Part shown: positions 17,727 through 26,374 of the stretch, in pieces
How positions within the stretch are numbered: position 1 is the stretch's first letter
How the letters are laid out: the number at the start of each line of letters is the position of its first letter
Source: Adhaeribacter aquaticus DSM 16391
GTDB taxonomy: Bacteria; Bacteroidota; Bacteroidia; Cytophagales; Hymenobacteraceae
Direction: 5' to 3'
Length of the DNA: 64,000 nt
Assembly: GCF_000473365.1 (NCBI RefSeq)
Contig: NZ_KI421517.1
Coordinates: 1,918,745-1,982,744, forward strand
The notes under the pieces: generated by a model
Database searches by the model: none
What the model was told of the DNA's origin: nothing
What the model saw: only the letters and a program-made list of their open reading frames with translations
Translations under genes and position numbers: made by a program

Positions 17727-19184
17727 CTATTCCCCAAAATTTGTTTTATAATGAATGATATTCCTGGCCATGCCCTCGAACACAAAAAAATGGAAGGGCA
17801 AAACGGCATACCAATACAAGCGGCCCAGCAGCCCTTTGGGTCTAAAGGTGGCTTGCTGCATTAAATAAAACTTTTCTTCTTTTTCTATAATTCTGAATTC
17901 AAGCCAGGCCTCGCCAGGTAGTTTCATTTCTGCGTAGAGCAATAAACGCTTGTTTTGTTTATCAGCGGCCAAAACCCGCCAAAAGTCAAGGGTATCGCCG
18001 GTGTTAATGGTATGTCTGTTGGTTCGGCCGCGACGCAAACCAACTCCTCCCATTAGTTTATCGAGCAAGCCGCGAATTTGCCAGAGCCAGTTGCCGTAAT
18101 ACCAGCCTCGTTTGCCCCCGATGGACCAGATATTCTCCAGCACCTGGTTTACATTGGTGTGAATTTGTTTTTGACGACAGTCGGTAAAGCAGCCATCTGC
18201 CGGTACGTTTATATGCTCCAGCAACGAATTATTAACGTAACTTGAAACCAGGGAATCTTTCCAGCTTGAAATTACATTATTTTGTTCTATCTTCTGGAAA
18301 GCCATTTTTACAGCTTTTTTATACGAAATGGGTTTAATACCAAGATGTTTTTGAAGGTTATTGTCTTGGGCCTTAACTTCTACCTTCATGCTGTTTACCA
18401 GATTAGTAGCAAGTGTATAGGACGTTGCCGTCACAAAATAAAGCCAGTAAGAAGAAAGTTTTGGCGTCATGACCGGCACCGTGAAAATATACCGTTTTAG
18501 TCCGCGCACCTCGGCAAATTGCAGCAGCATTTCTTTGTACGACAAAATATCCGGTCCACCCACATCATACGATTGGTGCAGGCATTCGGGCTGGGCTAAA
18601 ACACCGGTTAAATATTCCAGCACATTCCGGATGGCAATAGGCTGGGTATTGGTGTTCAGCCATTTGGGGGCTATCATAACCGGTAATTTCTCCACCAGAT
18701 CCCGGATAATCTCGAATGAAGCACTGCCAGATCCAACTATTATACCTGCTTTGATAGCCGTAACCGGAATAGTACTTTGCCTCAGAATCTCTTCAACCAT
18801 TTTTCGCGAAGCTAAATGCCGGGATAGCTTCGCATCGTTGGTAATGCCACCCAGGTAAATAATTTGCTTTACTTTTGTTCTTTGGACAAGCTTAATAAAA
18901 TTATGTGTCGCGAGCGCTTCCAATTTCTGGAAATCGCCGCTGTTATCGCTCATGGAATGGATGAGGTAATAAGCCGCTTCTATATCCTGAGTAACTTCTG
19001 AAAATAAATTATCCTGTAAAAAATCGACCTGTAACAAGGAGATGTTCCCATGTTTGTATATACCTTCGGTTGGGAAACGTTTCTTATCACGGACACAGCA
19101 AACTACCTCATGCCCCTGTTCCAGAAGAACTGGTAACAATCTTTTGCCAATGTAGCCGGTAGCACCCGTTAACAGTATTTTCAT
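17727..19184 (-). CDS. NAD(P)-binding SDR-family protein with C-terminal DUF2867 domain
   Basis: The 485-residue protein starts with a Rossmann fold: MKILLTGATGYIGKRLLPVL carries the TGxxGYIG nucleotide motif. AAYYLIHSM and IYLGGI follow, as in NmrA/extended SDR proteins, and the domain extends to about residue 300. Residues about 320-480 match DUF2867 (GGKRGWYYGNWLWQIRGLLDKLMGG, split here by a Trp-rich loop; LDFWRVL; PGEAWLEF; FRPKGLLGRLYWYAVLPFH). The same two-domain form is common in bacteria, but its substrate is not established. It sits between an intact Nudix gene and its decayed copy, which suggests it lay inside or next to a local duplication. Confidence 0.85.
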   Translation of the reverse strand: MKILLTGATGYIGKRLLPVLLEQGHEVVCCVRDKKRFPTEGIYKHGNISLLQVDFLQDNLFSEVTQDIEAAYYLIHSMSDNSGDFQKLEALATHNFIKLVQRTKVKQIIYLGGITNDAKLSRHLASRKMVEEILRQSTIPVTAIKAGIIVGSGSASFEIIRDLVEKLPVMIAPKWLNTNTQPIAIRNVLEYLTGVLAQPECLHQSYDVGGPDILSYKEMLLQFAEVRGLKRYIFTVPVMTPKLSSYWLYFVTATSYTLATNLVNSMKVEVKAQDNNLQKHLGIKPISYKKAVKMAFQKIEQNNVISSWKDSLVSSYVNNSLLEHINVPADGCFTDCRQKQIHTNVNQVLENIWSIGGKRGWYYGNWLWQIRGLLDKLMGGVGLRRGRTNRHTINTGDTLDFWRVLAADKQNKRLLLYAEMKLPGEAWLEFRIIEKEEKFYLMQQATFRPKGLLGRLYWYAVLPFHFFVFEGMARNIIHYKTNFGE

Positions 19185-19452
19185 AGGTAGTTGCTCTTAT
19201 ATTAACCTTTATGCTGCCGAGGCATTTGTTTTTAAAGAAATTTGCACTCAAGGAAAGTAATTAACGGTTGGTAATTTTAATGCTCCCTTCTGGCGGCCTC
19301 CTCTTATTATGGCAGCAAAGGATGAACAGATCAGGGTGAGGAAAGTTATGGCGGGGGCAGGCAAATTAACTGCCTGGCTCCTTCCTCCATTTCAGCTAGC
19401 AAAAAATACCTTAATTATTTATATATTATAACTAATAGCTGTGTAAGTAAGC

Positions 19453-19863
19453 ATGGATCATAGGAAGCTAATCGACAAAATTGCCTGGATTGAAATTCAG
19501 GATGGAAAACTATTAAGCACTCGCAGCAAGGGGCGGGTAAAGTATTATTTTCCGGGTGGTAAGCGCGAAGCCGGCGAAACCGATTTTGAATCACTTTCCC
19601 GGGAAATTACAGAAGAACTAACCGTTTCGCTTATCCCAGGTACCGAGCAGTTGCTGGGTATTTTTCAGGCCCAAGCCGACGCGCATCCGGAAGGCATTGA
19701 AGTAAAAATGACCTGTTATAGCTGCCAATACGAAGGCCAAATCAAACCCGCGGCCGAAATTGAAGAAGTAGTCTGGCTCACGTACCAGGACCGCGATAAG
19801 GTTTCGCCGGTAGATCAAGTAATCCTGGACTGGCTTTTGGAAACAAACCGGATTCAGAAATAA
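19453..19863 (+). CDS. Nudix hydrolase
   Basis: The 136-residue protein has a Nudix box running from GGKREAGE through LSREITEELTV at residues about 36-59. This follows the pattern G-x5-E-x7-R-E-x2-E-E, with Thr where many members have Gly near the end. The box should bind Mg2+ and position a nucleotide-diphosphate-linked substrate; the precise substrate is unknown. The protein is a single compact domain, with no export signal. It is the intact partner of the pseudogene at 17429-17690, sharing the word GAAGAACTAACCGTTTCGCT exactly. Confidence 0.87.
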   Translation: MDHRKLIDKIAWIEIQDGKLLSTRSKGRVKYYFPGGKREAGETDFESLSREITEELTVSLIPGTEQLLGIFQAQADAHPEGIEVKMTCYSCQYEGQIKPAAEIEEVVWLTYQDRDKVSPVDQVILDWLLETNRIQK

Positions 19864-20269
19864 ATTACTTTGAAAAAGTACCGGGAGAAATCAACTATTT
19901 AACCAGCCAGCTTCAGATGTTGGGAAGTTGGTTAGATAATCTAAAAATGTTATAAGAGAATCGGCACCCTATAATAATCGTCATTTCGAGCCTGTCGAGA
20001 AATCTAAATTATACCGTTTTATCTGATTGACTCTAAACGGTAATAAATAGATGTTTCGACAGGCTCAACATGACCTGAAATATTTCCTGATCCCCTACTT
20101 GCTAATAATATCCTATTGTGATCTAAGGCACAGGTGAATAAGAATTAAGGTTAACTTACCTAAGCTAAAATCCGGCGAGGTGAAGCAATAATCTATTCTT
20201 TAAGAACTAATAATTTATGCATTTACTAGTACAAACGTTGCTATCTGCCTCCTCCTTAACATTATAACC
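19864..20269. other. Intergenic region with one hairpin repeat
   Basis: The 406-bp gap between the convergent Nudix and cupin genes contains the clearest member of the hairpin repeat family (19980-20074). No gene is seen. The repeat may serve as a shared transcription stop. Confidence 0.5.
19980..20074. repeat. Dispersed GTCATTTCGAGC hairpin repeat, best-preserved copy
   Basis: The outer arms GTCATTTCGAGCCTGTCGAG and TTTCGACAGGCTCAACATGAC pair over about 20 bases. Inside, TACCGTTT and AAACGGTA form a second stem. The nested structure shows the whole unit is a long imperfect palindrome of 95 bases. It lies between convergent genes. Confidence 0.85.
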
Positions 20270-21037
20270 TTATTCAAATTGAATAGCAAAATAGGTACTG
20301 GGCTGCTGGCCTTTGTTTTGCAAGGCGTGCGGCACATTTGAACCCAGGTAATAAATGCTGCCATTGTTGCCCTGGTAAAATTGCTTCCCGATTTCCATTT
20401 CAGTATTACCCTCGGTTACCAGCACAATTTCTTCGGCCTCATGGATGTGCGGTTCGTGGCTTTTTAGGCCCGGATTTAAGGTTGTCACGTGTATTTCGAG
20501 GCGCTTGAACATAGCGGTAGGCCGCTCCAGTAAATCGCGCCGGCCGCCTTTGTCGTGCGGTTTAAATACCAGCTCGTTCCAATCCTGCAGCACCGAACCA
20601 CCTGCTGTTTTCGCTCTAGCCAGGTCTTTGGCCTTTTTGCTCCGGTACTTCATAACGTAATAACGGCCCGCTTCCTGATCCGAATTCTGGAGGGTAAACT
20701 TATCGCCGGGCATGAGCAAGGCAATGCTATTAGAACCAAGAGTTTTGGTATTATTATTTACCCTAACGTCCAGTTTTCCGGATTTTATAATAACCAGGTA
20801 TTCTTCATTGGTGGGCACCACGGTGTTAACTTTTCCTTTACCTTTTGGTAAAACATTGGCACTGAGTTGCAGCCAATCCAGGTCGTAGGCCTTGCCCTCG
20901 AACAGGACTGCCGTGGCAATAGATTGTGAACTGGCTTTTGGTTCCTGCCAGTGATAAATACCGGACGCAACGTTGCCTTCCTGCGCCTTACTCAGGTAAG
21001 GCAGCAGAAAGAAAGATAAAAGCAGTATTTTTTTCAT
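20270..21037 (-). CDS. Exported bicupin protein
   Basis: About 255 residues; the start is placed at ATG 21037 (MKKILLLSFFLLPYLSKAQ), giving a clean signal peptide and a 10-base gap after the oxidoreductase stop. A start at 21067 would overlap that gene. The first cupin-like segment (about 55-120) contains NEEYLVIIKSGKLDV and ALLMPGDKFTL but no metal-binding His cluster. The second (about 175-250) has SHEPHIHEAEEIVLVTEGN and NVPHALQN, which supply the HxH, E and H metal ligands. Only the second domain is therefore likely to bind a metal. Co-transcription with the Gfo/Idh/MocA oxidoreductase suggests work on a periplasmic sugar derivative; the reaction is unknown. Confidence 0.78.
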   Translation of the reverse strand: MKKILLLSFFLLPYLSKAQEGNVASGIYHWQEPKASSQSIATAVLFEGKAYDLDWLQLSANVLPKGKGKVNTVVPTNEEYLVIIKSGKLDVRVNNNTKTLGSNSIALLMPGDKFTLQNSDQEAGRYYVMKYRSKKAKDLARAKTAGGSVLQDWNELVFKPHDKGGRRDLLERPTAMFKRLEIHVTTLNPGLKSHEPHIHEAEEIVLVTEGNTEMEIGKQFYQGNNGSIYYLGSNVPHALQNKGQQPSTYFAIQFE

Positions 21038-21047
21038 ACCTGTTCTT

Positions 21048-22448
21048 TTATCTCCGCTTAATGGCATACAGTTCCCGTTCCGGTCGGCTAATCATTTGGT
21101 TCGCTTCCGGATCGTTTTTGAATTTCTCGGTTTTTGGATCCCAGTATACTTTGCGTTTTAACTTCATGGCAATGTGGTGCAGCAAACAGGCCGAGCACGA
21201 CCGGTGCGCTTCTTCTACCGGGGCAATCGGCGTTTGATTATCCCGGATGGCTTCAAGCCAGTTGCCGTGGTGGTCGTTGCTCACCGGTAAATGGAATTCA
21301 TTCTCCCCGATAGTCGAAGTTAGGAGATTGGGATCGCTGGCATCCAGTTTCTTAGCCTTGGTAGTGCCCGTTGCGCCGGGGTCACTGGAGGTAACCTGGT
21401 AATCGCCGCGCGACACAAAAATCCAGCCTTTTGAGCCTTCGAATCTAACGCCATTAGGTATTTCGTTACTCACCACCATTTTCACGCCGTTGTCATACAA
21501 GGCTTCGGTCCGGAAAATACCGTGTACATTCCACAAGCCGGAAGTCGGAAAATCAGCTCTTCCCCAAATTTCTATGGGTCCGCTCCGCTCCATGCCCATC
21601 CCCAAATGCGCCGTATCAATGTGGTGGGCGCCCCAGCCGGTAATCATGCCTGCTCCAAATTGTTCGCAGCGCAACCAACCCGGCCGCCCGTAACCATTCT
21701 GTGGATGCACCCTATCTTCGGTATAATAAACCTTCGGGGTAGAACCAAGCCACATGTCGTAGTTCAGGTTTTTAGGTACTGGCATTTCTTTCGGATCGCC
21801 GCCGGCCGGGTCGCCGGGTAAGCCCACGTATACCGTTTGCAAATCGCCAATGCGACCATTGCGCACTAATTCAGCAGCGTGCCGGAACTGTTCAGTAGAG
21901 CGCTGCTGGCTACCAATCTGAAACTTCACCCCACTCCTACCTATAATGTCGCTCATCATGCGGCCTTCGGCAATGGTTAGCGAAGCCGGCTTTTGCATGT
22001 AAATATGTTTTTTCGCGCGGGCAGCATCCACGCCAATCTTCGCGTGCCAATGGTCGGGGGTACTAATCAGCACCGCATCCACGTCTTTATTTTGCAGCAG
22101 CTCCAGGTAATTATGATACGCCTTCACCCCATCATAAGGCTTGCCGTTTCGCTTGGTATAAAACTCATTTACCAGTTGCTTGCCATCCTCGGCTCTTTTG
22201 GTATCGAGGTCGCAAACTGCCATTACCTGGGCAAAATCGTATTTTAAAACACCCGGTAAATCGTGGATACGCGATATACGGCCGGTACCAATGGCCCCAA
22301 TATTAATGCGGTTGCTGGGGGCATTTTTGCCAAAAACACTGGCCGGTACAATGGTTGGGAAGCCCAACAAAAGGGATGCTCCCACGGCAGCTTTTACCGA
22401 GCTGCCGAGAAACTCGCGGCGACTCTGGGTAGTTTTTTCTTTTTTCAT
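21048..22448 (-). CDS. Gfo/Idh/MocA-family oxidoreductase with Tat signal
   Basis: The 466-residue protein begins with a twin-arginine signal (SRREFLGSSVKAAVGASLLLG), so it is likely exported folded with its cofactor. The NAD(P)-binding domain follows (INIGAIGTGRISRIH, then AVCDLD and DAVLISTPDHWHAKIG). KPASLTIAEGR occupies the conserved EKP-type position with Gln before Lys (MQKP) rather than Glu. The C-terminal domain has GAGMITGWGAHHIDTAHLGMG, with a His pair near the active site. It is first in an operon with the bicupin. A sugar substrate is likely from the family; which one is unknown. Confidence 0.85.
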   Translation of the reverse strand: MKKEKTTQSRREFLGSSVKAAVGASLLLGFPTIVPASVFGKNAPSNRINIGAIGTGRISRIHDLPGVLKYDFAQVMAVCDLDTKRAEDGKQLVNEFYTKRNGKPYDGVKAYHNYLELLQNKDVDAVLISTPDHWHAKIGVDAARAKKHIYMQKPASLTIAEGRMMSDIIGRSGVKFQIGSQQRSTEQFRHAAELVRNGRIGDLQTVYVGLPGDPAGGDPKEMPVPKNLNYDMWLGSTPKVYYTEDRVHPQNGYGRPGWLRCEQFGAGMITGWGAHHIDTAHLGMGMERSGPIEIWGRADFPTSGLWNVHGIFRTEALYDNGVKMVVSNEIPNGVRFEGSKGWIFVSRGDYQVTSSDPGATGTTKAKKLDASDPNLLTSTIGENEFHLPVSNDHHGNWLEAIRDNQTPIAPVEEAHRSCSACLLHHIAMKLKRKVYWDPKTEKFKNDPEANQMISRPERELYAIKRR

Positions 22449-22489
22449 AAATTTAATTATTGTGGTGGTAGATTATGCTTCTGGTAATG

Positions 22490-22620
22490 TCCGGCTTTTT
22501 TGGTTAAACATAGTTATGAATTAAAGGATTTTGATCCTATATAATTGAAGCTTAACCTATTTATTTTGATGTTTCTACTTACATAACTGGCAGAAGGTAA
22601 CAGCAAAACAAAAAGCCGGA
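22490..22620. repeat. Widely spaced inverted repeat upstream of the oxidoreductase
   Basis: TCCGGCTTTTT at 22490-22500 and AAAAAGCCGGA at 22610-22620 are perfect 11-base inverted arms, 109 bases apart. They lie in the gap between the DUF5009 gene end and the oxidoreductase start. They may be two operator half-sites or chance. Confidence 0.35.
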
Positions 22621-22689
22621 TAACTAAAGCTACTTAAAAAGAAGGGAAAAAGTAATAGTTCAGGTTGAATTCTGAATAAATGAAAGCAA

Positions 22690-23916
22690 TTAAATTTTGA
22701 TAAAGATTTTGTTCCGGTACATCCAATACAAAATAAGCCACTCTACGAACATCACAAGTCCGCCACTTACTAGCGTGGCGTAAGGCAAACCGAATACCTG
22801 ATCGTAGTAGGGACCTAAATGAATATAAAACGACCGGGAAATGAATTTGGCAATGGTTTCGGCCATAACATACGCCGCAATAGAATTCATGCCAACGACC
22901 AAGAACGGGAAAGACCAGCTTTTGTATTGGGCCACATCAATAACACCATAAAAGACAGCTAAAAACAAAAAGCACCATCCCCCACTAAACAAAGTCCAGG
23001 CTGGCGTCCAGATCCGTTTCACGATCGGGTTTATCCCGGCCAGGTGCAGCAAAAACCCCAACACCAGTAATCCAAACCCGAATAGCAAAAATCGTTTTAT
23101 TTTGTCTTTGTCAGCTATCGCAGATTTTAAAGTATTACCGGCCAATAAACCTAAAATCATGGTACCCAAGGTTGGAATAAAGCTAAGGGTGACATATCCG
23201 CCATTGTTGTTAGAAAATAAACTTTCCCGGGGAAACAAGTTTAAAAACCATTTATCAAATGCCCAGGCCAGGTTGGTGTTCTTGTTCCAATGCGCCATAA
23301 AACGGCTTAAATTATATTCCCAATCTAAGGTAACGCCAGCGGCAGCATAATCAAAGTCAGGTCCGGGTAATGGATATAAGGCAAAAGCGGCCCAATACCC
23401 CACTAACAATAAAACCAGAGTTACTATTTGTACCCGCTGCGAAGAAAAGCCCAGCAAAAACAAGAACGGATAACCTAAGCCAATCTGAGTCAGAGTGTCT
23501 TCAAACGTAAAATACGTCTGATCCCGGTGCATCGACCGCAGGAATATACCCAGTAAAATCAAGACTACCGACCGTACTACTGCATGGCGGAACAAGGCAC
23601 CAAAGGAAGCGCCTTTGGCCAATCGGCTACCCAACGAATAGGGTAGCGCTACGCCCACCAGGAAAGAAAATGATGGCTGAATTAAATCGTGCAAAGAGCA
23701 TCCCACCCACTCCACGTGTTCCTGGTGAAAGGCCAGGAGATACCAGAAGTTGCTTTCGGGTAAAGCCTTGGCCACTTCAGCCAGTTCTAAAATTTCGGCC
23801 ATCATGAGCAACATTACAAAACCCCGGTACACATCTACTGATGCCAGGCGTTTGCTTACCTGTAAGGAATTTACAATGGGGGCACTCGTAAGAGGAGCAG
23901 AAGTGGTGGTCTGCAT
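22690..23916 (-). CDS. DUF5009 / heparan-alpha-glucosaminide N-acetyltransferase-like membrane protein
   Basis: The 408-residue protein has about ten membrane segments. It begins with RLASVDVYRGFVMLLMM, the typical first helix of the DUF5009/NagX/HGSNAT group. EWVGCSLHDLIQPSFSFLVG, carrying the conserved His-Asp, follows near residue 75. Relatives acetylate glucosamine residues across a membrane (human HGSNAT) or are linked to N-acetylglucosamine use (bacterial NagX). The gene lies upstream of the Tat oxidoreductase on the same strand and is divergent from the kinase/nucleotidyltransferase/GH109 operon. This supports an amino-sugar theme, but its activity here is inferred. Confidence 0.8.
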   Translation of the reverse strand: MQTTTSAPLTSAPIVNSLQVSKRLASVDVYRGFVMLLMMAEILELAEVAKALPESNFWYLLAFHQEHVEWVGCSLHDLIQPSFSFLVGVALPYSLGSRLAKGASFGALFRHAVVRSVVLILLGIFLRSMHRDQTYFTFEDTLTQIGLGYPFLFLLGFSSQRVQIVTLVLLLVGYWAAFALYPLPGPDFDYAAAGVTLDWEYNLSRFMAHWNKNTNLAWAFDKWFLNLFPRESLFSNNNGGYVTLSFIPTLGTMILGLLAGNTLKSAIADKDKIKRFLLFGFGLLVLGFLLHLAGINPIVKRIWTPAWTLFSGGWCFLFLAVFYGVIDVAQYKSWSFPFLVVGMNSIAAYVMAETIAKFISRSFYIHLGPYYDQVFGLPYATLVSGGLVMFVEWLILYWMYRNKIFIKI

Positions 23917-24408
23917 AATCAGCTTTTAATGTCTTTTAACAAAACTTATTATTTAAATCAACTGTAGCACCGTTTGGGAAAGCTTATGCTCATTAAAGAC
24001 TGTAATTAACTTATGATAGATAATAAAATACAAAGTATTTAAAATAGAAAAAAGCACTTCCTGATTTACCTAAATATTATCAAATAAAAAATCAGGTTCC
24101 AAAATGGATTCTGGTTAATAGTTGTAAATCTCCTTAACCGCAACCAGATGATCCTTAACTACAATCAACTAAACTTAACTTACTTCTTTTAACCTCCGGA
24201 TGATTTTACTGGTAATTTAAAATCATCCGGAGGTAAATGCTAAAAAACTTGATTAGCCTTAATATTTTTAGCTCAACCAGTGGATTTCTCCGAAAATATC
24301 TGCTACTTAATGTAAAAGAAATTTAATCTAAAAGATTACTTGGTAGAAAACCTTTTACTAAAATAAATAAGATATTCAGGAAAAAGTGTGTTACAGAAGG
24401 ATAACCCA
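23917..24408. promoter_or_regulatory. Divergent intergenic region with perfect palindrome
   Basis: The 492-bp region between the divergent DUF5009 and GHMP kinase genes must contain both promoters. Besides AT-rich sequence it holds a 16-bp perfect inverted repeat at 24192-24234, described separately. No gene is seen. Confidence 0.5.
24192..24234. promoter_or_regulatory. Perfect 16-bp inverted repeat in the divergent promoter region
   Basis: ACCTCCGGATGATTTT (24192-24207) and AAAATCATCCGGAGGT (24219-24234) are exact inverse complements around an 11-base spacer. No gene ends here on either strand, so a terminator is unlikely. It could be an operator for the divergent genes or a structured leader of the kinase operon. 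Confidence 0.6.
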
Positions 24409-25497
24409 ATGGTAAATGTATCGGCGCCAGGGCGCATTTGTTTATTTGGCGAACACCAGGATTATTTAGGCTTGCCGGTAATTGCGGCGGCCATTTCCCG
24501 GCGGATTTATTTAACCGGGCAACAGCGAGCTGATAAACAAATAATCTTAAACTTACCCGATATCGCTTCAAAAGAAAGTTTTGAACTGGCACCCAAAATA
24601 GAGTACCAAAAAGACCGGGATTACCTGCGGAGCACCCTGAATGTATTGCAACGCCGAGGATTTACTTTTTCCCAGGGTTTAGAAGTTACGGTTCGGGGCA
24701 ATATTCCGATTAATTCCGGGACCTCCAGTTCATCAGCCCTAATCGTGGCCTGGATCAAATTTTTGATTCAATTAACTGATAATCCTAAACAACTTTCCGC
24801 TAAAGAGATTGGCGAATTAGCTAATGCTGCCGAAGTTTTGGAATTTGGCGAACCGGGTGGCATAATGGACCATTACTCTTCGGCTATAGGCCATATTATT
24901 TATTTGGAATCGGATCCGGTTGTTAAAGTGGGAAAGCTTAAGCCCCACCTCGGCACCTTTGTACTGGGCGATTCACAGGAACCAAAAGATACCATTACCA
25001 TTCTTAAACACGTAAAGTTTGGTATGCTGCAAGCTATTCAGAAAATTAAAACACATCATCCTGCTTTTAACCTGCAGCAAGTTACTGCCGCAGAAGCAGA
25101 TTCATTTCGTTCGCTTCTTACACCCGATGAATTCAGTTTATTCCAAAGCAATATTTCTGACCGGGATATTGTGCGCCAAGCAAAAAAAATGTTTTTACAG
25201 GACCAGGTGGACAGCAAACTATTCGGTCAGTTGTTAAACCAACACCAAAATAATTTAAGGGATGCCAAGCGCATATCAACGCCTAAAATAAACGCCATGA
25301 TTAATGCTGCTTTAGAGGCCGGAGCCCTGGGCGCCAAAATAAATGGTTCGGGCGGCGGCGGTTGTATGTTTGCCTATGGTCCGGAAAACCCCGAAATAGT
25401 AGCCGAAGCCATTGAACGGCAAGGCGGAAAAGCCTATATTATCACCGTGGATGAAGGCGTGCGAACAGAAACTGGACCGGAAACAATAAAAGCATAA
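24409..25497 (+). CDS. GHMP-family sugar kinase, galactokinase-like
   Basis: About 362 residues; ATG at 24409 (MVNVSAPGRICLFGEHQDYL) is preferred over a GTG seven codons upstream. The GHMP signatures are present: APGRICLFGEHQDY (galactokinases have GEHTDYN), the phosphate loop GNIPINSGTSSSSAL, the catalytic Asp in EPGGIMDHYSSAIGH, and the C-terminal GAKINGSGGGGCMFAY. The protein should phosphorylate a sugar at C1. It lies two bases before a nucleotidyltransferase gene, so the pair would turn a free sugar into a nucleotide sugar. With a GH109 N-acetylgalactosaminidase third in the operon, GalNAc is a reasonable substrate guess; galactose, fucose or another hexose are alternatives. Confidence 0.85.
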   Translation: MVNVSAPGRICLFGEHQDYLGLPVIAAAISRRIYLTGQQRADKQIILNLPDIASKESFELAPKIEYQKDRDYLRSTLNVLQRRGFTFSQGLEVTVRGNIPINSGTSSSSALIVAWIKFLIQLTDNPKQLSAKEIGELANAAEVLEFGEPGGIMDHYSSAIGHIIYLESDPVVKVGKLKPHLGTFVLGDSQEPKDTITILKHVKFGMLQAIQKIKTHHPAFNLQQVTAAEADSFRSLLTPDEFSLFQSNISDRDIVRQAKKMFLQDQVDSKLFGQLLNQHQNNLRDAKRISTPKINAMINAALEAGALGAKINGSGGGGCMFAYGPENPEIVAEAIERQGGKAYIITVDEGVRTETGPETIKA

Positions 25498-25499
25498 CT

Positions 25500-26363
25500 A
25501 TGACGAGAAGATTATTGGTATTAGCCGGCGGAACGGCTTCCCGAATGAAGGAACGTCGGGGAAACCTGACTGGCCTTCAGGATAACCTGGTTTCCCAGGC
25601 AGACTCCCTTACCAAGGGTATGATTGGCGTGGGTCCTTCAGGTCGCCCTCTAATGGACTATTTACTGTATAATGCTCATAAAGCTGGTTGCACCGAAGTG
25701 TTATTACTTTTAAATCCTGTAGATACTTATACCCAAACCTATTATGAAAGTAAAATGGCGGAAAACCTGGTCTGGGGATTGCACCTATTTTTTGCCCGGC
25801 AGCATATTTCCCCCAGCCGAACTAAACCAGCGGGAACTGCGGATGCCGTTTTACAAGCTCTAGAACAACACCCAACCTGGCAGCATGGGCAATTTGTGGT
25901 TTGCAACAGCGATAATTTGTATTCCGAAAATGCATTCCAGTTGCTTTGGCATACCTCCTATCCGCATGCCCTTATTAGTTATAATTCCGAAGGGTTGGGC
26001 TTTACTGAAGAACGTATCCGGGCTTTTGCCGCCATTAAAACCGATGCTGAAGGTTTTGTGCAGGGTATTCTGGAAAAACCAACTAACGCAGAAATGGCCG
26101 CAATAGAACAGCAGGGGCCGGTAGGCGTGAGTATGAATATATTTTTATTTGAGGCTGCAGCATTGCTGCCGCACCTCCAAAAAACACCGTTCAACCCCAC
26201 CCGGAATGAACAGGAATTACCAACTACCGTTAATCTACTGGTGCAGGATTACCCCAAATCAATGCTTGCTATTCCGCTTACTGAAAGGGTTCCTGACTTG
26301 ACAAGCAAAAACGACCTGCTGAAAATGCAGACTTATTTAACAACTTATTTTCCCGAACTATAA
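25500..26363 (+). CDS. Sugar-1-phosphate nucleotidyltransferase-like protein
   Basis: The 287-residue GT-A-like protein begins RRLLVLAGGTASRMKER, a form of the LAGGxGxRM nucleotide-binding signature with a short insertion before the substrate loop. Other recognisable pieces are PAGTADAVLQAL, VCNSDNLYS (the Asp that binds metal) and GILEKPTNAE, all in the order seen in NDP-sugar pyrophosphorylases. Length is typical of the short class. The gene begins two bases after the kinase stop, which implies tight co-expression and a kinase-then-activation sequence. The nucleotide and sugar cannot be read from the sequence. It does not look like the UDP-glucose or RmlA types. Confidence 0.82.
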   Translation: MTRRLLVLAGGTASRMKERRGNLTGLQDNLVSQADSLTKGMIGVGPSGRPLMDYLLYNAHKAGCTEVLLLLNPVDTYTQTYYESKMAENLVWGLHLFFARQHISPSRTKPAGTADAVLQALEQHPTWQHGQFVVCNSDNLYSENAFQLLWHTSYPHALISYNSEGLGFTEERIRAFAAIKTDAEGFVQGILEKPTNAEMAAIEQQGPVGVSMNIFLFEAAALLPHLQKTPFNPTRNEQELPTTVNLLVQDYPKSMLAIPLTERVPDLTSKNDLLKMQTYLTTYFPEL

Positions 26364-26374
26364 TTTGCTCCATT

